DNA of 64,000 nt from the NCBI RefSeq assembly GCF_004799325.1, contig NZ_SSMD01000005.1, forward strand, positions 62,001 through 126,000, written 5' to 3'. The DNA is from Thalassobius vesicularis. GTDB lineage: Bacteria; Pseudomonadota; Alphaproteobacteria; Rhodobacterales; Rhodobacteraceae. The notes beneath the pieces are model-generated. The model saw only the letters and a list, made by a program, of their open reading frames with translations. It did not search any database and was not told where the DNA came from. Position 1 is the first letter of the stretch. Each line of letters starts with the position of its first letter. A program made the translations under genes and the position numbers. Shown here in pieces: positions 23,970 to 34,171 of the stretch.

Positions 23970-25052
23970 ATGCTGTATTGGCTGACCGCATTGTCGGACG
24001 GTGGCGATGTCTTCAACCTGTTTCGCTACATCACCTTCCGTGCTGGCGGAGCGTTCATGACGGCGCTGATCTTCGGTTTCATCTTCGGGCAGCCGCTGAT
24101 CAACGTGTTGCGCAAGAAGCAGGGCAAGGGTCAACCGATCCGCGAGGACGGCCCCGCCGGGCATTTCGTCAAGGCAGGCACGCCGACGATGGGCGGGCTG
24201 CTGATCCTGTCGGCGCTGGTGGTGGCGACGCTGCTGTGGGCGCGGCTGGACAATGCCTATGTCTGGATGGTGCTGTTCGTGACGATGGCCTTTGGCCTGA
24301 TCGGGTTCCTGGACGACTACGCCAAGGTCAGCAAGCAGAACACCAAGGGCGTTCCGGGCCGCGTGCGGCTGTTGCTGGGCTTCGTGATCGCCGGGATCGC
24401 GGGCTACTGGGCCACCGTCTCGCACCCCGAGGCGCTGCAATTCCGCTTGGCGCTGCCGGTGTTCAAGGACGTGCTGATCAACATGGGCCTGCTGTTCATC
24501 CCGTTTGCGATGATCGTGATCGTGGGCGCGGCCAATGCCGTGAACCTGACCGACGGTCTGGACGGGCTGGCGATCATGCCGGTGATGATCGCCTCGGCCA
24601 CGCTGGGGGTGATCGCCTATGCCGTTGGCCGCGTTGACTTTTCCGAATATCTGGACGTGCATTACGTCCCCGGCACCGGCGAGATTTTGATCTTTGTCGC
24701 AGGGCTGATCGGGGGCGGGCTGGGCTTCCTGTGGTACAACGCGCCGCCCGCGGCCGTGTTCATGGGCGACACCGGATCGCTGGCCTTGGGCGGCGCTTTG
24801 GGTGCCATCGCGGTGGCCACCAAGCATGAGATCGTGCTGGCCATCGTCGGCGGCCTCTTCGTGGTCGAGGCGCTGTCGGTCATCATCCAGGTGCTGTACT
24901 TCAAGCGCACGGGCAAGCGCGTGTTCCTGATGGCTCCGATCCATCACCACTATGAGAAAAAGGGCTGGGCCGAGCCGCAGATCGTGATCCGCTTCTGGAT
25001 CATCGCGCTGATCCTGGCAATGATCGGCCTGGCCACGCTAAAGGTCCGCTGA
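23970..25052 (+). CDS. mraY: phospho-MurNAc-pentapeptide translocase MraY
   Basis: This 360-residue polytopic membrane enzyme (about ten helices) has the signatures [42 protein letters not shown] and [12 protein letters not shown]. It transfers the MurNAc-pentapeptide phosphate to undecaprenyl phosphate on the inner face of the cytoplasmic membrane and forms lipid I. The acidic DD and the HHH cluster of the active site are intact. GGAAGGACC precedes the ATG. Confidence 0.97.
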   Translation: MLYWLTALSDGGDVFNLFRYITFRAGGAFMTALIFGFIFGQPLINVLRKKQGKGQPIREDGPAGHFVKAGTPTMGGLLILSALVVATLLWARLDNAYVWMVLFVTMAFGLIGFLDDYAKVSKQNTKGVPGRVRLLLGFVIAGIAGYWATVSHPEALQFRLALPVFKDVLINMGLLFIPFAMIVIVGAANAVNLTDGLDGLAIMPVMIASATLGVIAYAVGRVDFSEYLDVHYVPGTGEILIFVAGLIGGGLGFLWYNAPPAAVFMGDTGSLALGGALGAIAVATKHEIVLAIVGGLFVVEALSVIIQVLYFKRTGKRVFLMAPIHHHYEKKGWAEPQIVIRFWIIALILAMIGLATLKVR

Positions 25053-25123
25053 ACGCAGGCCATCTGGCCGCAACGCGCGGGATCGGGTAGCGATAGTCTG
25101 ACAGCGGGCAGGGGAGAAGACGC

Positions 25124-26530
25124 ATGATTCCGGTCAAGGGCTTCGATGGACACAAGGTGGCGGTTCTGGGTCTCGGGCGCTCGGGGCTGGCGACGGCGCG
25201 GGCGCTGAAGGCAGGCGGTGCGATCCCGGTCTGCTGGGACGACAACCCCGCCGCGCGCGACAAGGCCGAGGCCGAGGGCTTTGCCACCGCCGACCTGATG
25301 CAGCCCGGCGCCTTTGACGAGATCGCCAGCCTGATCGTCAGCCCCGGCATCCCGCATCTTTACCCCGAACCCAACAAGGTGATCTCCGCCGCCTGGGCCG
25401 CCGGTGTGCCCGTGGACAACGATATCGGCCTGTTCTTCCGGTCCCTGGCCGGGGGCGAGTGGCACGAGTTCGACACCCCGCCGCGCGTCGTCGCGGTGAC
25501 CGGCTCGAACGGCAAATCCACCACCTCGGCGCTGATCCACCACATCCTGACCGAGGCGGGCAAACCTTCGCAGCTGGCGGGCAATATCGGCCGCGGCGTG
25601 CTGGACATCGACCCGCCCGAGGATGGCGGCGTCGTGGTGCTGGAACTCAGCAGCTACCAGACCGACCTCGCCCGCGCGCTGACGCCGGACGTGGCCGTCT
25701 TCACAAATCTGTCGCCCGATCACTTGGACCGCCACGGCGGCAAAGGCGGCTATTTCGCCGCCAAACGCCGCCTGTTCGCCGAGGGCGGACCCGACCGCGC
25801 CATCATCGGCGTCGACGAAAACGAGGGGCGGTATCTCGCCAATCAACTCTCCGAAGGGGCGGCGGATGACCGGGTGATCCGCATCTCCTCGGCGCAGAAA
25901 CTGACCGGGCCGGGCTGGCAGGTCTTCGCCCGCAAGGGGTTCCTGGCTGAATACCGCAAGGGGCGTCAGACCGCCTCCATCGATCTGCGCCCGATTCCCG
26001 GGCTGCCGGGCGCGCACAACCACCAGAACGCCTGCGCCGCCTACGCCGCCTGCCGCGCCCTGGGCCTGTCGCCGCGCACGATCGAGGACGCCTTCCACTC
26101 CTTCGCCGGCCTGCCGCACCGTAGCCAGACCATCGCCCAGGCGAACGGCGTGCGCTACGTCAACGACTCCAAGGCCACCAACGTCGACAGCGCCGAAAAG
26201 GCCCTGCGTGCCTTCACCAATATCCGCTGGATCTGCGGCGGCCTGGAAAAAGAGGGCGGCCTCGACGGCCTGCGCGACGCCCTGACTTCCGTCAAAAAGG
26301 CCTACGTGATCGGCCGCGAAGCCGCGCATTTCGCCATGCAGCTCACAGGCACCGACGCCGAAATCTGCACCACGATGGAAACCGCCGTCGCCCGCGCCAT
26401 GGCCGAGGCCGAAGACGGCGACACCGTCCTTCTGGCCCCCGCCGCTGCCAGCTTCGACCAGTACAACAACTTCGAAGAACGCGGCGACGACTTCACCGCC
26501 CGCGTCCGCGCGGCCTTGGCTTCTTTCTGA
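25124..26530 (+). CDS. murD: UDP-MurNAc-L-Ala:D-Glu ligase MurD
   Basis: This 468-residue Mur ligase has the N-terminal Rossmann [13 protein letters not shown], the P-loop GSNGKST at 127-133, LELSSYQTD and the C-terminal [16 protein letters not shown] with [22 protein letters not shown]. It adds D-glutamate to UDP-MurNAc-L-Ala in the cytosol. The last four codons, including the TGA, lie inside a dispersed repeat (26519-26541), so the natural C-terminus may have been altered by its insertion; the core stays intact. Confidence 0.97.
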   Translation: MIPVKGFDGHKVAVLGLGRSGLATARALKAGGAIPVCWDDNPAARDKAEAEGFATADLMQPGAFDEIASLIVSPGIPHLYPEPNKVISAAWAAGVPVDNDIGLFFRSLAGGEWHEFDTPPRVVAVTGSNGKSTTSALIHHILTEAGKPSQLAGNIGRGVLDIDPPEDGGVVVLELSSYQTDLARALTPDVAVFTNLSPDHLDRHGGKGGYFAAKRRLFAEGGPDRAIIGVDENEGRYLANQLSEGAADDRVIRISSAQKLTGPGWQVFARKGFLAEYRKGRQTASIDLRPIPGLPGAHNHQNACAAYAACRALGLSPRTIEDAFHSFAGLPHRSQTIAQANGVRYVNDSKATNVDSAEKALRAFTNIRWICGGLEKEGGLDGLRDALTSVKKAYVIGREAAHFAMQLTGTDAEICTTMETAVARAMAEAEDGDTVLLAPAAASFDQYNNFEERGDDFTARVRAALASF

Positions 26531-26566
26531 TCGAAATACTCCGGGGGTCTGGGGGCTGGCCCCCAG
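26519..26566. repeat. composite dispersed repeat at the murD 3' end
   Basis: GCTTCTTTCTGAT followed by CGAAATACTC (26519-26541) is an inverted copy of the core at 31689-31711 and of the palindrome arms at 14626-14726. The hairpin CTGGGGG-CTGG-CCCCCAG (26549-26566) follows, as in the element at 12101-12160. It separates convergent murD and the flavoprotein gene and could serve as a bidirectional terminator. Confidence 0.75.
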
Positions 26567-26581
26567 CTGCCCCAGCCCGTC

Positions 26582-27769
26582 CTACCCGCGCATCCGTTGC
26601 CGGATCGCCTGTCCCGCGGCCCAGCCCGAGGACCAGGCCCACTGGAAATTATACCCGCCCAGCCAGCCGGTCACGTCGACGCATTCGCCGATGAAATACA
26701 GCCCCGGCACCGATTTGGCCTCCATCGTGGCCGAATTCAGCCCGCCCGTATCCACCCCGCCCAGCGTCACCTCGGCGGTGCGGTAGCCCTCGGATCCGTT
26801 GGGCACCAGGTCCCATTTCTCCACCCGCTCGACCAGTGCGCGCAGGGCCTTGTCGGACTGGTCCGCCATGTTGCCGCTCAGGCCCCATTCGGTGGCCAGA
26901 TGATCGGCCAGACGTCCGGGCAGGATCTGGCCCAGCACGGTGGTCAGGTTCTTGCGCCCGTCTTGCGTGCGCCGCGCGCGCAGCAGGTCGAACAGCGTGC
27001 CCGAGGGCATCAGGTTCACCGAGATCGCCTCGCCCTCGCGCCAGTAGGACGAGATTTGCAGCACCGACGGCCCCGAAATGCCGCGATGGGTGAACAGCAG
27101 TGCCTCGTCAAAGCTGGTGCCGCCGCCGGTGATGCGCACGGGCAGTGACAGGCCGGCCAGCCCGGCAAAACGCCCCTCGGGAAAAGTCAGCGGCACGAGG
27201 GCAGGGCGGGTCTCTGTCACCTCCAGCCCGAACTGGCGCGCGATGTCATAGGCCAGCCCGGTCGCGCCCATCTTGGGGATGGATTTGCCGCCCGTCGCGA
27301 CCACCACATTCGCCGCGCGCAGGGTATTGCGCCGCCCGTTATTCTCGGTCACCACGCGAAAGCCGCTGTCCTCGCGCGCGACCTCGACAATCGCGGCCTC
27401 CAGCCAGACAGCGGCATCGGCTTTCGCGGCTTCCTCCAGCAGCATGGCGACGATCTGCTTGGCCGAGCCGTCGCAGAACAGCTGCCCCAGCGTTTTCTCG
27501 TGCCAGGCGATGTTGTGGCGGCTGATCAGCTCGATGAAGTCCCACTGGGTGTAGCGGGCCAGCGCCGATTTGGCGAAGTGCCGGTTCTGCGACAGGAAAT
27601 TGCGCGGACCCGGGTCCATGTTGGTGAAATTGCAGCGCCCGCCGCCCGAGATGCGGATCTTCTCGCCCGCGGCCTTGGCATGGTCCAGCACCAAGCAACG
27701 CCCGCCCGCATGGGCGGCGCACATCAGGCCGGCAGCCCCGGCCCCCAGAATGATCGTATCGAATTCCAT
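26582..27769 (-). CDS. BaiN/HI0933-like flavoprotein (NAD(P)/FAD-dependent oxidoreductase)
   Basis: This 395-residue protein has the N-terminal FAD-binding ILGAGAAGLMCA, then GEKIRISGGGRCNFTN, VVVATGGKSIPKMGATG, FTHRGISGPSVLQIS and the C-terminal AEVTLGGVDT plus GLYFIGECVDVTGWLGGYNFQWAWSSG (quoted in part). These define the HI0933/BaiN family (TIGR03862 branch), whose physiological reaction is mostly unknown; the gut homologue BaiN reduces bile-acid derivatives. The gene lies on the minus strand inside the otherwise plus-strand dcw cluster, between murD and ftsW. The start at 27769 fits the family N-terminus. Confidence 0.88.
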   Translation of the reverse strand: MEFDTIILGAGAAGLMCAAHAGGRCLVLDHAKAAGEKIRISGGGRCNFTNMDPGPRNFLSQNRHFAKSALARYTQWDFIELISRHNIAWHEKTLGQLFCDGSAKQIVAMLLEEAAKADAAVWLEAAIVEVAREDSGFRVVTENNGRRNTLRAANVVVATGGKSIPKMGATGLAYDIARQFGLEVTETRPALVPLTFPEGRFAGLAGLSLPVRITGGGTSFDEALLFTHRGISGPSVLQISSYWREGEAISVNLMPSGTLFDLLRARRTQDGRKNLTTVLGQILPGRLADHLATEWGLSGNMADQSDKALRALVERVEKWDLVPNGSEGYRTAEVTLGGVDTGGLNSATMEAKSVPGLYFIGECVDVTGWLGGYNFQWAWSSGWAAGQAIRQRMRG

Positions 27770-27936
27770 GCGCCCAGCCCTGCCCGAAGCCCGCGCGCTT
27801 GGCAAGGGGGTGCCGAGCCGCGCCGCGCCCCCTTTTAACGCTGGTGCGATGATGCGTGATTCGGTACAGTTGCCCCACGAGACCCCGAAAACGGGGCGAA
27901 GGCAGAGACAGACAGGCAACGAACGGCGGTATTCCC

Positions 27937-29103
27937 ATGACTGAGATGGTCTATGGTTCCCTTCCCATTCAGGCGGGCGATCCGGTTCTTCCCAAGTGGT
28001 GGCGGACAATCGACAAATGGACGATGTCCTGCATCCTGATCCTGTTCGCGGTCGGGCTGCTGCTGGGCTTTGCCGCCTCGCCGCCGCTGGCCGAGAAGAA
28101 CGGCTTTGCCCCCTTCCACTATGTTCAGCGTCAGGCGTTTTTCGGCGGGCTGGCGATGGTGGCGATGCTGCTGACCTCGATGATGACGCCGCAGATGGTG
28201 CGCCGGATCGCGACGCTGGGCTTTCTGGCCGCTTTTGTTGCGCTGCTGGGCCTGCCGTTTCTGGGCACCGATTTCGGCAAGGGCGCGGTGCGCTGGTACT
28301 CGCTGGGCTTTGCCAGCGTGCAGCCGTCCGAGTTCCTGAAGCCGGTCTTCGTGATCGTGTCGGCCTGGCTGCTGGCCGCCGCGCAAGAGATCAACGGCCC
28401 TCCGGGGCGGATGTGGTCCTTCGGGCTGACCATCATCATCGTGACGATCCTGGCGTTGCAGCCGGATTTCGGGCAGGCCTCGCTGGTGCTGTTCGGCTGG
28501 GGCGTGATGTATTTCGTGGCCGGTGCGCCGATGACCCTGCTGGTGGGCATGGCCGGGATGGTCGTGGCCGCAGGGACGTTCGCCTATAACAACTCGGAAC
28601 ACTTTGCCCGCCGCATCGACGGTTTCCTGACCGCCGAGGTCGATCCGCGCACGCAGCTGGGCTATGCCACCAACGCCATCCAAGAGGGCGGTTTCTTTGG
28701 CACGGGCGTCGGCGAAGGCTCGGTCAAGTGGTCGCTGCCGGATGCGCATACCGATTTCATCATCGCCGTCGCGGCCGAGGAATACGGGCTGGTGCTGGTG
28801 CTGTTCATCATCGCGCTTTACTCGGTGATCGTGCTGCGCTCGTTCTTCCGTCTGATGAAGGAACGCGACCCGTTCATCCGTCTGGCCGGCACCGGCCTGA
28901 CCGCGATGTTCGGTGTGCAGGCGATGATCAACATGGGCGTGGCCGTGCGCCTGCTGCCCGCCAAGGGCATGACCCTGCCGTTCGTCAGCTATGGCGGCTC
29001 GTCGCTGATCGCGGGCGGGGTGGCTGTCGGGATGCTGCTGGCGTTCACGCGCTCGCGTCCGCAGGGCGAGATCGGAGACATCCTGCGGGGGCGCGTCCGA
29101 TGA
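27937..29103 (+). CDS. ftsW: septal peptidoglycan glycosyltransferase FtsW
   Basis: This 388-residue SEDS-family membrane protein has about ten helices, with the family patterns [20 protein letters not shown] (start of the large loop), [27 protein letters not shown] and [15 protein letters not shown]. FtsW polymerises lipid II at the septum together with FtsI. Because a minus-strand gene lies directly upstream, ftsW must have its own promoter in the gap 27770-27936, where I see only a small CCCCG-AAAA-CGGGG hairpin and no clear -10/-35 pair. Its stop overlaps the murG ATG. Confidence 0.96.
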   Translation: MTEMVYGSLPIQAGDPVLPKWWRTIDKWTMSCILILFAVGLLLGFAASPPLAEKNGFAPFHYVQRQAFFGGLAMVAMLLTSMMTPQMVRRIATLGFLAAFVALLGLPFLGTDFGKGAVRWYSLGFASVQPSEFLKPVFVIVSAWLLAAAQEINGPPGRMWSFGLTIIIVTILALQPDFGQASLVLFGWGVMYFVAGAPMTLLVGMAGMVVAAGTFAYNNSEHFARRIDGFLTAEVDPRTQLGYATNAIQEGGFFGTGVGEGSVKWSLPDAHTDFIIAVAAEEYGLVLVLFIIALYSVIVLRSFFRLMKERDPFIRLAGTGLTAMFGVQAMINMGVAVRLLPAKGMTLPFVSYGGSSLIAGGVAVGMLLAFTRSRPQGEIGDILRGRVR

Positions 29104-30191
29104 ACGCGCCGCTGCTGGTGATTGCCGCCGGGGGCACCGGCGGGCACATGTTCCCCGCTCAGGCCTTGGCCGAGGCGATGCTGCGCAAGGGCTGGCGGGT
29201 CAAGCTGTCCACCGATGCGCGCGGGGCGCGCTACACCGGCGGCTTCCCGCATATGGTTGAGATTGAACAGGTTTCCAGCGCCACCTTTGCTCGTGGCGGT
29301 GCTCTGGCCAAGCTGGCGGTGCCGTTCCGCATCGCGGGCGGTGTGCTGGGCATGATGAAGCGGATGCGCCGCGACCGGCCCGCCGTGGTGGTGGGCTTTG
29401 GCGGCTATCCGTCCATTCCGGCGATCGGGGCGGCGACGCTGCTGAAGCTGCCGCGCATGATCCACGAACAGAACGGCATCCTTGGCCGTGTGAACCAGAT
29501 TTTCGCCACCCGCGTCGATGCGGTGGCCTGCGGCACCTGGCCGACGACCCTGCCTGCCGGGGTCGAGGGTGTGCATACCGGCAACCCGGTGCGCAAGGCC
29601 GTGCATGACCGCGCCGGGGCCGCCTATATCCCGCCGGGCGACTACCCGATGTCCATTCTGGTGATGGGTGGGTCTCAGGGGGCGCGCATCCTGTCGGACG
29701 TGGTGCCGGGGGCCATCGCCGCCCTGCCGCCCGAGGTGCTGCAGCACCTGCGCGTCAGCCATCAGGCCCGGGACGAGGATTTCGACCGCGTGACGCAGTT
29801 CTACGCCGATCACGGCATCTCGGCCGACGTGCAGCCGTTTTTCACCGATGTTCCCGCAAGGATGAGTGAGGCGCAGCTGGTGATCTCGCGCTCGGGCGCG
29901 TCCAGCGTGGCGGATATCTCGGTGATCGGGCGTCCCTCGATCCTGGTGCCCTTTGCGGCGGCCACGGGCGATCACCAGACGGCCAATGCGCGCGGGCTGG
30001 TGGAAGCAGGGGCTGCGATCCTGATCCCGGAAAACCGGCTTGAGGTTTCGACGCTGGCAGAGCAAATAGCCACGGTGCTGACCAACCCCCGTGGGGCGCA
30101 GATGATGGCGAATGCCGCGCTGAGCGTGGGCAAGCCCGAAGCGACAGAAGAGCTGGTGCAAATGGTCGAGGCACTGGCAAGGAAGGACTGA
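29100..30191 (+). CDS. murG: lipid II synthase MurG
   Basis: This 363-residue GT-B glycosyltransferase starts with the diagnostic [20 protein letters not shown] (glycine loop at residues 10-15), and has [35 protein letters not shown] and the UDP-GlcNAc-binding [11 protein letters not shown]. It adds GlcNAc to lipid I at the inner membrane face. The ATG overlaps the ftsW stop (ATGA), so the two are translationally coupled. Confidence 0.97.
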   Translation: MNAPLLVIAAGGTGGHMFPAQALAEAMLRKGWRVKLSTDARGARYTGGFPHMVEIEQVSSATFARGGALAKLAVPFRIAGGVLGMMKRMRRDRPAVVVGFGGYPSIPAIGAATLLKLPRMIHEQNGILGRVNQIFATRVDAVACGTWPTTLPAGVEGVHTGNPVRKAVHDRAGAAYIPPGDYPMSILVMGGSQGARILSDVVPGAIAALPPEVLQHLRVSHQARDEDFDRVTQFYADHGISADVQPFFTDVPARMSEAQLVISRSGASSVADISVIGRPSILVPFAAATGDHQTANARGLVEAGAAILIPENRLEVSTLAEQIATVLTNPRGAQMMANAALSVGKPEATEELVQMVEALARKD

Positions 30192-30195
30192 GGAC

Positions 30196-31596
30196 ATGAA
30201 CGCCGCAACCAAGCTGCCCACCGATGTGGGCCCCATCCATTTCGTGGGCATTGGCGGCATCGGCATGTCCGGCATCGCCGAGGTTCTGGTGAACCACGGC
30301 TACACCGTTCAGGGCAGCGACCTGAAAACCTCGAAAATCACCGACCGTCTGGCCGGGATGGGCGCGACCATTTTCGAAGGCCAGCGCGCCGAGAACCTGA
30401 TCGGGGCCGAGGTCGTCGTGATCTCGTCGGCGATCAAACCCGGCAACCCCGAGCTGGACGAGGCGCGCCGTCTGGGCCTGCCCGTCGTGCGCCGGGCCGA
30501 GATGCTGGCCGAACTGATGCGCCTGAAATCCAACATCGCCATCGCCGGCACCCACGGCAAGACCACGACCACCACGATGGTCGCCACGCTGCTGGATGCG
30601 GGCGGGGTGGACCCGACCGTGATCAATGGCGGGATCATCCACGCCTATGGCTCGAACGCGCGGATGGGCGAGGGCGAGTGGATGGTCGTCGAGGCCGATG
30701 AAAGCGACGGCACCTTCAACCGGCTGCCCGCGACCATCGCCATCGTTACCAATATCGACCCCGAGCATATGGAGCATTGGGGCACCATCGAGAACCTGCG
30801 CAAGGGGTTCCTCGATTTCGTCTCGAACATCCCGTTCTACGGGCTGGCGGTGTGCTGCACCGACCACCCCGAGGTGCAGGCGCTGGTCGGCAAGATCACC
30901 GACCGCCGCGTCGTGACCTTTGGCTTCAACGCGCAGGCCGATGTGCGCGCCACGAACCTGACCTATAAAAAGGGCGTGGCGCATTTCGACATCCTGCTGC
31001 AGCCCGAGGGCATCAAGATCGAGGGCTGCACCCTGCCGATGCCCGGAGATCACAACGTTTCCAACGCCTTGGCCGCTGTCGCCGTGGCCCGTCACCTGGG
31101 CATGAAGGGCGAGGAAATCCGCGCCGCCTTGGCCGCGTTCGGGGGCGTGAACCGCCGCTTCACCAAGGTGGCCGAGGTCAACGGCGTCACCATCATCGAC
31201 GATTACGGCCACCACCCGGTCGAGATCGCTGCCGTGCTGAAGGCCGCGCGTCAGGCGTCCGAGGGGCGCGTGATCGCCGTGCATCAGCCGCACCGCTATA
31301 CTCGTTTGCACTCGTTGTTCGAGGATTTCTGCAGCTGTTTCAACGATGCCGACGTGGTGGGTATCGCCGAGGTCTATGCCGCCGGTGAGGCTCCGATCGA
31401 GGGCGCGACGCGCGACGATCTGGTCGCCGGGCTGATCCGCCACGGCCACCGCCACGCCCGCGCCATCCTGACCGAGGACGATCTGGAGCGCCTGGTGCGC
31501 GAACAGGCCGGGCCGGGGGACATGGTGGTCTGCCTGGGTGCCGGCACGATCAGCGCCTGGGCGCATGGGTTGCCGGCGCGTCTTTCGCAGGGCTGA
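30196..31596 (+). CDS. murC: UDP-MurNAc:L-alanine ligase MurC
   Basis: This 466-residue Mur ligase has [18 protein letters not shown] at the N-terminus, the P-loop GTHGKT at 118-123, [15 protein letters not shown], and the C-terminal DYGHHPVEI and [16 protein letters not shown]. It starts the peptide stem of the precursor in the cytosol. GAGG lies just before the ATG, 4 bp after murG. Confidence 0.97.
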   Translation: MNAATKLPTDVGPIHFVGIGGIGMSGIAEVLVNHGYTVQGSDLKTSKITDRLAGMGATIFEGQRAENLIGAEVVVISSAIKPGNPELDEARRLGLPVVRRAEMLAELMRLKSNIAIAGTHGKTTTTTMVATLLDAGGVDPTVINGGIIHAYGSNARMGEGEWMVVEADESDGTFNRLPATIAIVTNIDPEHMEHWGTIENLRKGFLDFVSNIPFYGLAVCCTDHPEVQALVGKITDRRVVTFGFNAQADVRATNLTYKKGVAHFDILLQPEGIKIEGCTLPMPGDHNVSNALAAVAVARHLGMKGEEIRAALAAFGGVNRRFTKVAEVNGVTIIDDYGHHPVEIAAVLKAARQASEGRVIAVHQPHRYTRLHSLFEDFCSCFNDADVVGIAEVYAAGEAPIEGATRDDLVAGLIRHGHRHARAILTEDDLERLVREQAGPGDMVVCLGAGTISAWAHGLPARLSQG

Positions 31597-31688
31597 CCCT
31601 TTCCCTTTGATCGTCGTCATTTTGCCGGGACGGCAATGTGATAGGCTTGATGCTGAAGCGCAGCGTGGGCTTTGCGGCCTGCGCCGTT

Positions 31689-31711
31689 GAGTATTTTCGA
31701 TCAGAAAGAAG
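31689..31711. repeat. dispersed repeat core, forming the permease ribosome-binding site
   Basis: GAGTATTTTCGATCAGAAAGAAG matches the arms of the palindrome at 14626-14726 and is inverted relative to the copy in murD (written here in pieces as GAGTATTTTCG and ATCAGAAAGAAG). Its 3' end AGAAG plus GGG makes the Shine-Dalgarno sequence for the GTG start at 31721. The G-rich hairpin part of the composite repeat is absent here. Confidence 0.75.
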
Positions 31712-31720
31712 GGGCTGGTC

Positions 31721-32908
31721 GTGACAGAGCAGTTGAAGCGACGGATCGGGTTGGGATTGCTGACGGCCTATGGCGTGGGGGTCATGGTCGGCGCGGGGAT
31801 TTACGTGCTGGTGGGCGCGGTGGCGGCCGAGGCGGGGATCTGGGCGCCGTTGGCCTTTGTGCTGGCCGGGCTGATCGCGGCACCGACGGCGCTGAGCTAT
31901 GCGGAGTTTTCCACGCGACTGCCTGAGGCGGCGGGCGAGGCGGCCTATGTCGCCAAGGGCTTCGGCTGGCCGTTGCTGGCGCTGCTGGTAGGGGTGGCGA
32001 TCGTGGCGGCGGGCATGATCTCGGCCGCGGCGGTGTTGCGTGGGGGCGTGGGCTATCTGGTCAGCATCGTGGATGTGCCGTTTGATTGGGCGATTGTCGG
32101 GGTCGGCGTGGCGCTGACGCTGGTGGCGGTGTTGGGGGTGCTGGAGAGCCTGGCCATGGCCGCGCTGTTCACCGCGATCGAGCTGATCGGGCTGGGGCTG
32201 GTAATCTATGCTGGCTGGGCGGCGCCGGCCTCGCCGGATTTTGCGCTGCCCGAGGCGCCGTTGTGGAGCGGCGTGGGGGCAGGGGCCGTGCTGGCGTTTT
32301 TCGCCTTTATCGGGTTTGAGGACATCGTGAACATGGCCGAGGAGGTCGAGCGCCCCGAGCGGACGCTGCCTCGGGCGATCCTGTTGTCGCTGGTGGTGAC
32401 CAGCGTGATTTACGGGCTGGTGGCGGTGGCCGCGATCCGGGCGGTTCCGCTGGAGGAGCTGGGCGACTCGGACCGGCCTTTGGTGCTGGTGTGGGAGGCG
32501 GGCGTTGGCGGCGGGGCTGCGATGTTCGCAGGCATCGCCGTTGTGGCGGCATTGAACGGCATTCTGGCGCAGATCGTGATGGCCGCGCGGGTGCTGTTCG
32601 GGCTGGGCAAGAAACACGCGGTGCTGCGGATGTTCCACCACGCGCATCCGCGCTTTGGCACGCCGGTTCTGGCGACGGTTCTGCTGGGGGCCGGGGTGAT
32701 CGCGGCGGCGTTGCGGCTGCCGATTGCGTCGCTTGCGGGGACGACCTCGTCGATCCTGCTGGCGGTGTTCGTGCTGGTGAATGCTGCGCTGATCCTGGTC
32801 AAGCGCAAGGCACCGCGGGCGGATTTCACCGTTGCGATGTGGGTGCCGGTCGTGGGTCTGGTGCTGGCCGCCGGGGCGCTGGCGATGACCTTGGGGGTGG
32901 GCTCATGA
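31721..32908 (+). CDS. APC-superfamily amino acid permease
   Basis: This 395-residue membrane protein has about 11-12 hydrophobic helices. The first contains GVMVGAGIYVLVGA, the substrate-backbone-binding GxG pattern of APC transporters, and FFAFIGFEDIVNMAEEVERP follows at helix 6, also typical. It probably imports an amino acid or polyamine by proton or cation symport. The GTG start is supported by AGAAGGGG 6 bases upstream. It interrupts the dcw order between murC and murB and overlaps the next gene by 4 bases (ATGA). The substrate is unknown; L-Ala or D-Glu for wall synthesis is only a guess from position. Confidence 0.85.
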   Translation: MTEQLKRRIGLGLLTAYGVGVMVGAGIYVLVGAVAAEAGIWAPLAFVLAGLIAAPTALSYAEFSTRLPEAAGEAAYVAKGFGWPLLALLVGVAIVAAGMISAAAVLRGGVGYLVSIVDVPFDWAIVGVGVALTLVAVLGVLESLAMAALFTAIELIGLGLVIYAGWAAPASPDFALPEAPLWSGVGAGAVLAFFAFIGFEDIVNMAEEVERPERTLPRAILLSLVVTSVIYGLVAVAAIRAVPLEELGDSDRPLVLVWEAGVGGGAAMFAGIAVVAALNGILAQIVMAARVLFGLGKKHAVLRMFHHAHPRFGTPVLATVLLGAGVIAAALRLPIASLAGTTSSILLAVFVLVNAALILVKRKAPRADFTVAMWVPVVGLVLAAGALAMTLGVGS

Positions 32909-33165
32909 TGTCGCTGTTTGCCGCCTGTGCGTGGTTCGTGATCGCCAATGTCGGCGCGATGCTGCCCAGCAAGCGCAAGCATTGGCCCTTTGCCTATGGG
33001 CTGATCGCGGTGGGCATTCCCATTCTGGGCTGGGTGGTCTATGAGCAGGGTCCCTGGGTCGGGCTGCTGGTGCTGGCGGCTGCCATGTCGGTGTTGCGCT
33101 GGCCCGTGATCTACCTGTGGCGCTGGATCAAGCGCGGCGGAAAGGCGAAAGATGCAGATGCCTGA
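32905..33165 (+). CDS. DUF2484 family small membrane protein
   Basis: This 86-residue protein has three hydrophobic segments ([54 protein letters not shown]) and a basic tail [11 protein letters not shown]. It matches DUF2484, a Rhodobacterales family found beside murB. The function is unknown. It overlaps the permease stop by 4 bases and the murB start by 14, so it is embedded in the wall-synthesis transcript. A second ATG at 32908 is an equally possible start. Confidence 0.8.
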   Translation: MMSLFAACAWFVIANVGAMLPSKRKHWPFAYGLIAVGIPILGWVVYEQGPWVGLLVLAAAMSVLRWPVIYLWRWIKRGGKAKDADA

Positions 33166-34072
33166 GGTGCGGGGCGCGCTGACCCCCGGCAAATCCCTGT
33201 CCGAGCTGACCTGGCTGCGTGTGGGCGGCCCGGCGGACTGGCTGTTCCAGCCGGCGGACCTGGCGGATTTGCAGGGCTTCCTTGCCGGCCTTGGTGCGGA
33301 CGTTTCTGTGTTTCCGATGGGGGTGGGCAGCAACCTGATCGTGCGGGATGGCGGTTTGCGCGCCGTGGTGATCCGGCTGGGGCGCGGGTTCAACGGAATC
33401 TCGGTGGATGGACGCCGTGTGACCGCAGGGGCCGCGGCACTGGACGCGCATGTGGCGCGCAAGGCGGCCGAGGCGGGGGTCGACCTGACATTCCTGCGCA
33501 CGATCCCCGGCAGTATCGGCGGCGCGGTGCGGATGAATGCGGGCTGCTATGGCTTTTACGTGGCGGATGCGTTTGTCAGCGCGCAGGCCGTGGCGCGGGA
33601 TGGCACGCTGGTGACGTTGGGGCCGGATGATCTGCGGTTCGAGTACCGCCAGAGCCACCTGCCCGACGGCATGGTGCTGGTCGAGGCCACGTTTGACGGC
33701 CCCGCAGGCGACCCGGCAGAGCTGGCCGCGCGGATGGACGAGCAGATCGCCAAGCGCGACGCCAGCCAGCCGACAAAGGACCGCAGCGCAGGCAGCACTT
33801 TCCGCAATCCGGCGGGGTTCTCCAGCACGGGGCGTGCGGACGATGTGCACGACCTGAAGGCGTGGAAGCTGATAGACGATGCCGGCATGCGTGGCGCCAC
33901 GCGTGGGGGCGCTCAGATGAGCCCCAAGCACTCGAACTTCCTGATCAATACGGGGGCGGCGACGGCGGCTGACCTCGAAGGATTGGGCGAAGAAGTGCGA
34001 AAAAAGGTTTACGATTCCTGCGGGATCACGCTAGAGTGGGAAATCATGCGCGTCGGCGAACCGGCGGCGTAA
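33152..34072 (+). CDS. murB: UDP-N-acetylenolpyruvoylglucosamine reductase MurB
   Basis: This 306-residue flavoenzyme has [49 protein letters not shown], and [14 protein letters not shown], where the serine-glycine-serine stretch holds the proton-donor serine of type I MurB. It completes UDP-MurNAc by reducing the enolpyruvyl group with NADPH and FAD. It starts inside the DUF2484 gene; ATG 33152 or 33158 are both possible, with GGAAAGG upstream. Confidence 0.96.
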   Translation: MQMPEVRGALTPGKSLSELTWLRVGGPADWLFQPADLADLQGFLAGLGADVSVFPMGVGSNLIVRDGGLRAVVIRLGRGFNGISVDGRRVTAGAAALDAHVARKAAEAGVDLTFLRTIPGSIGGAVRMNAGCYGFYVADAFVSAQAVARDGTLVTLGPDDLRFEYRQSHLPDGMVLVEATFDGPAGDPAELAARMDEQIAKRDASQPTKDRSAGSTFRNPAGFSSTGRADDVHDLKAWKLIDDAGMRGATRGGAQMSPKHSNFLINTGAATAADLEGLGEEVRKKVYDSCGITLEWEIMRVGEPAA

Positions 34073-34171
34073 TCCGGGGATCAAACCCCAAATCAGGTCC
34101 GCATAAGACGGGCTGAAAAAGCAGCAGAACAGGCCGTAAAAACGGCCGGAATATTGAGGCGAACGGTGGGT

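Noticed and set aside
34081-34171. Separate promoter for ddl in the murB-ddl gap
   Set aside because: The 99-bp gap is somewhat AT-rich, but no pair of -35 and -10 boxes with proper spacing was convincing.
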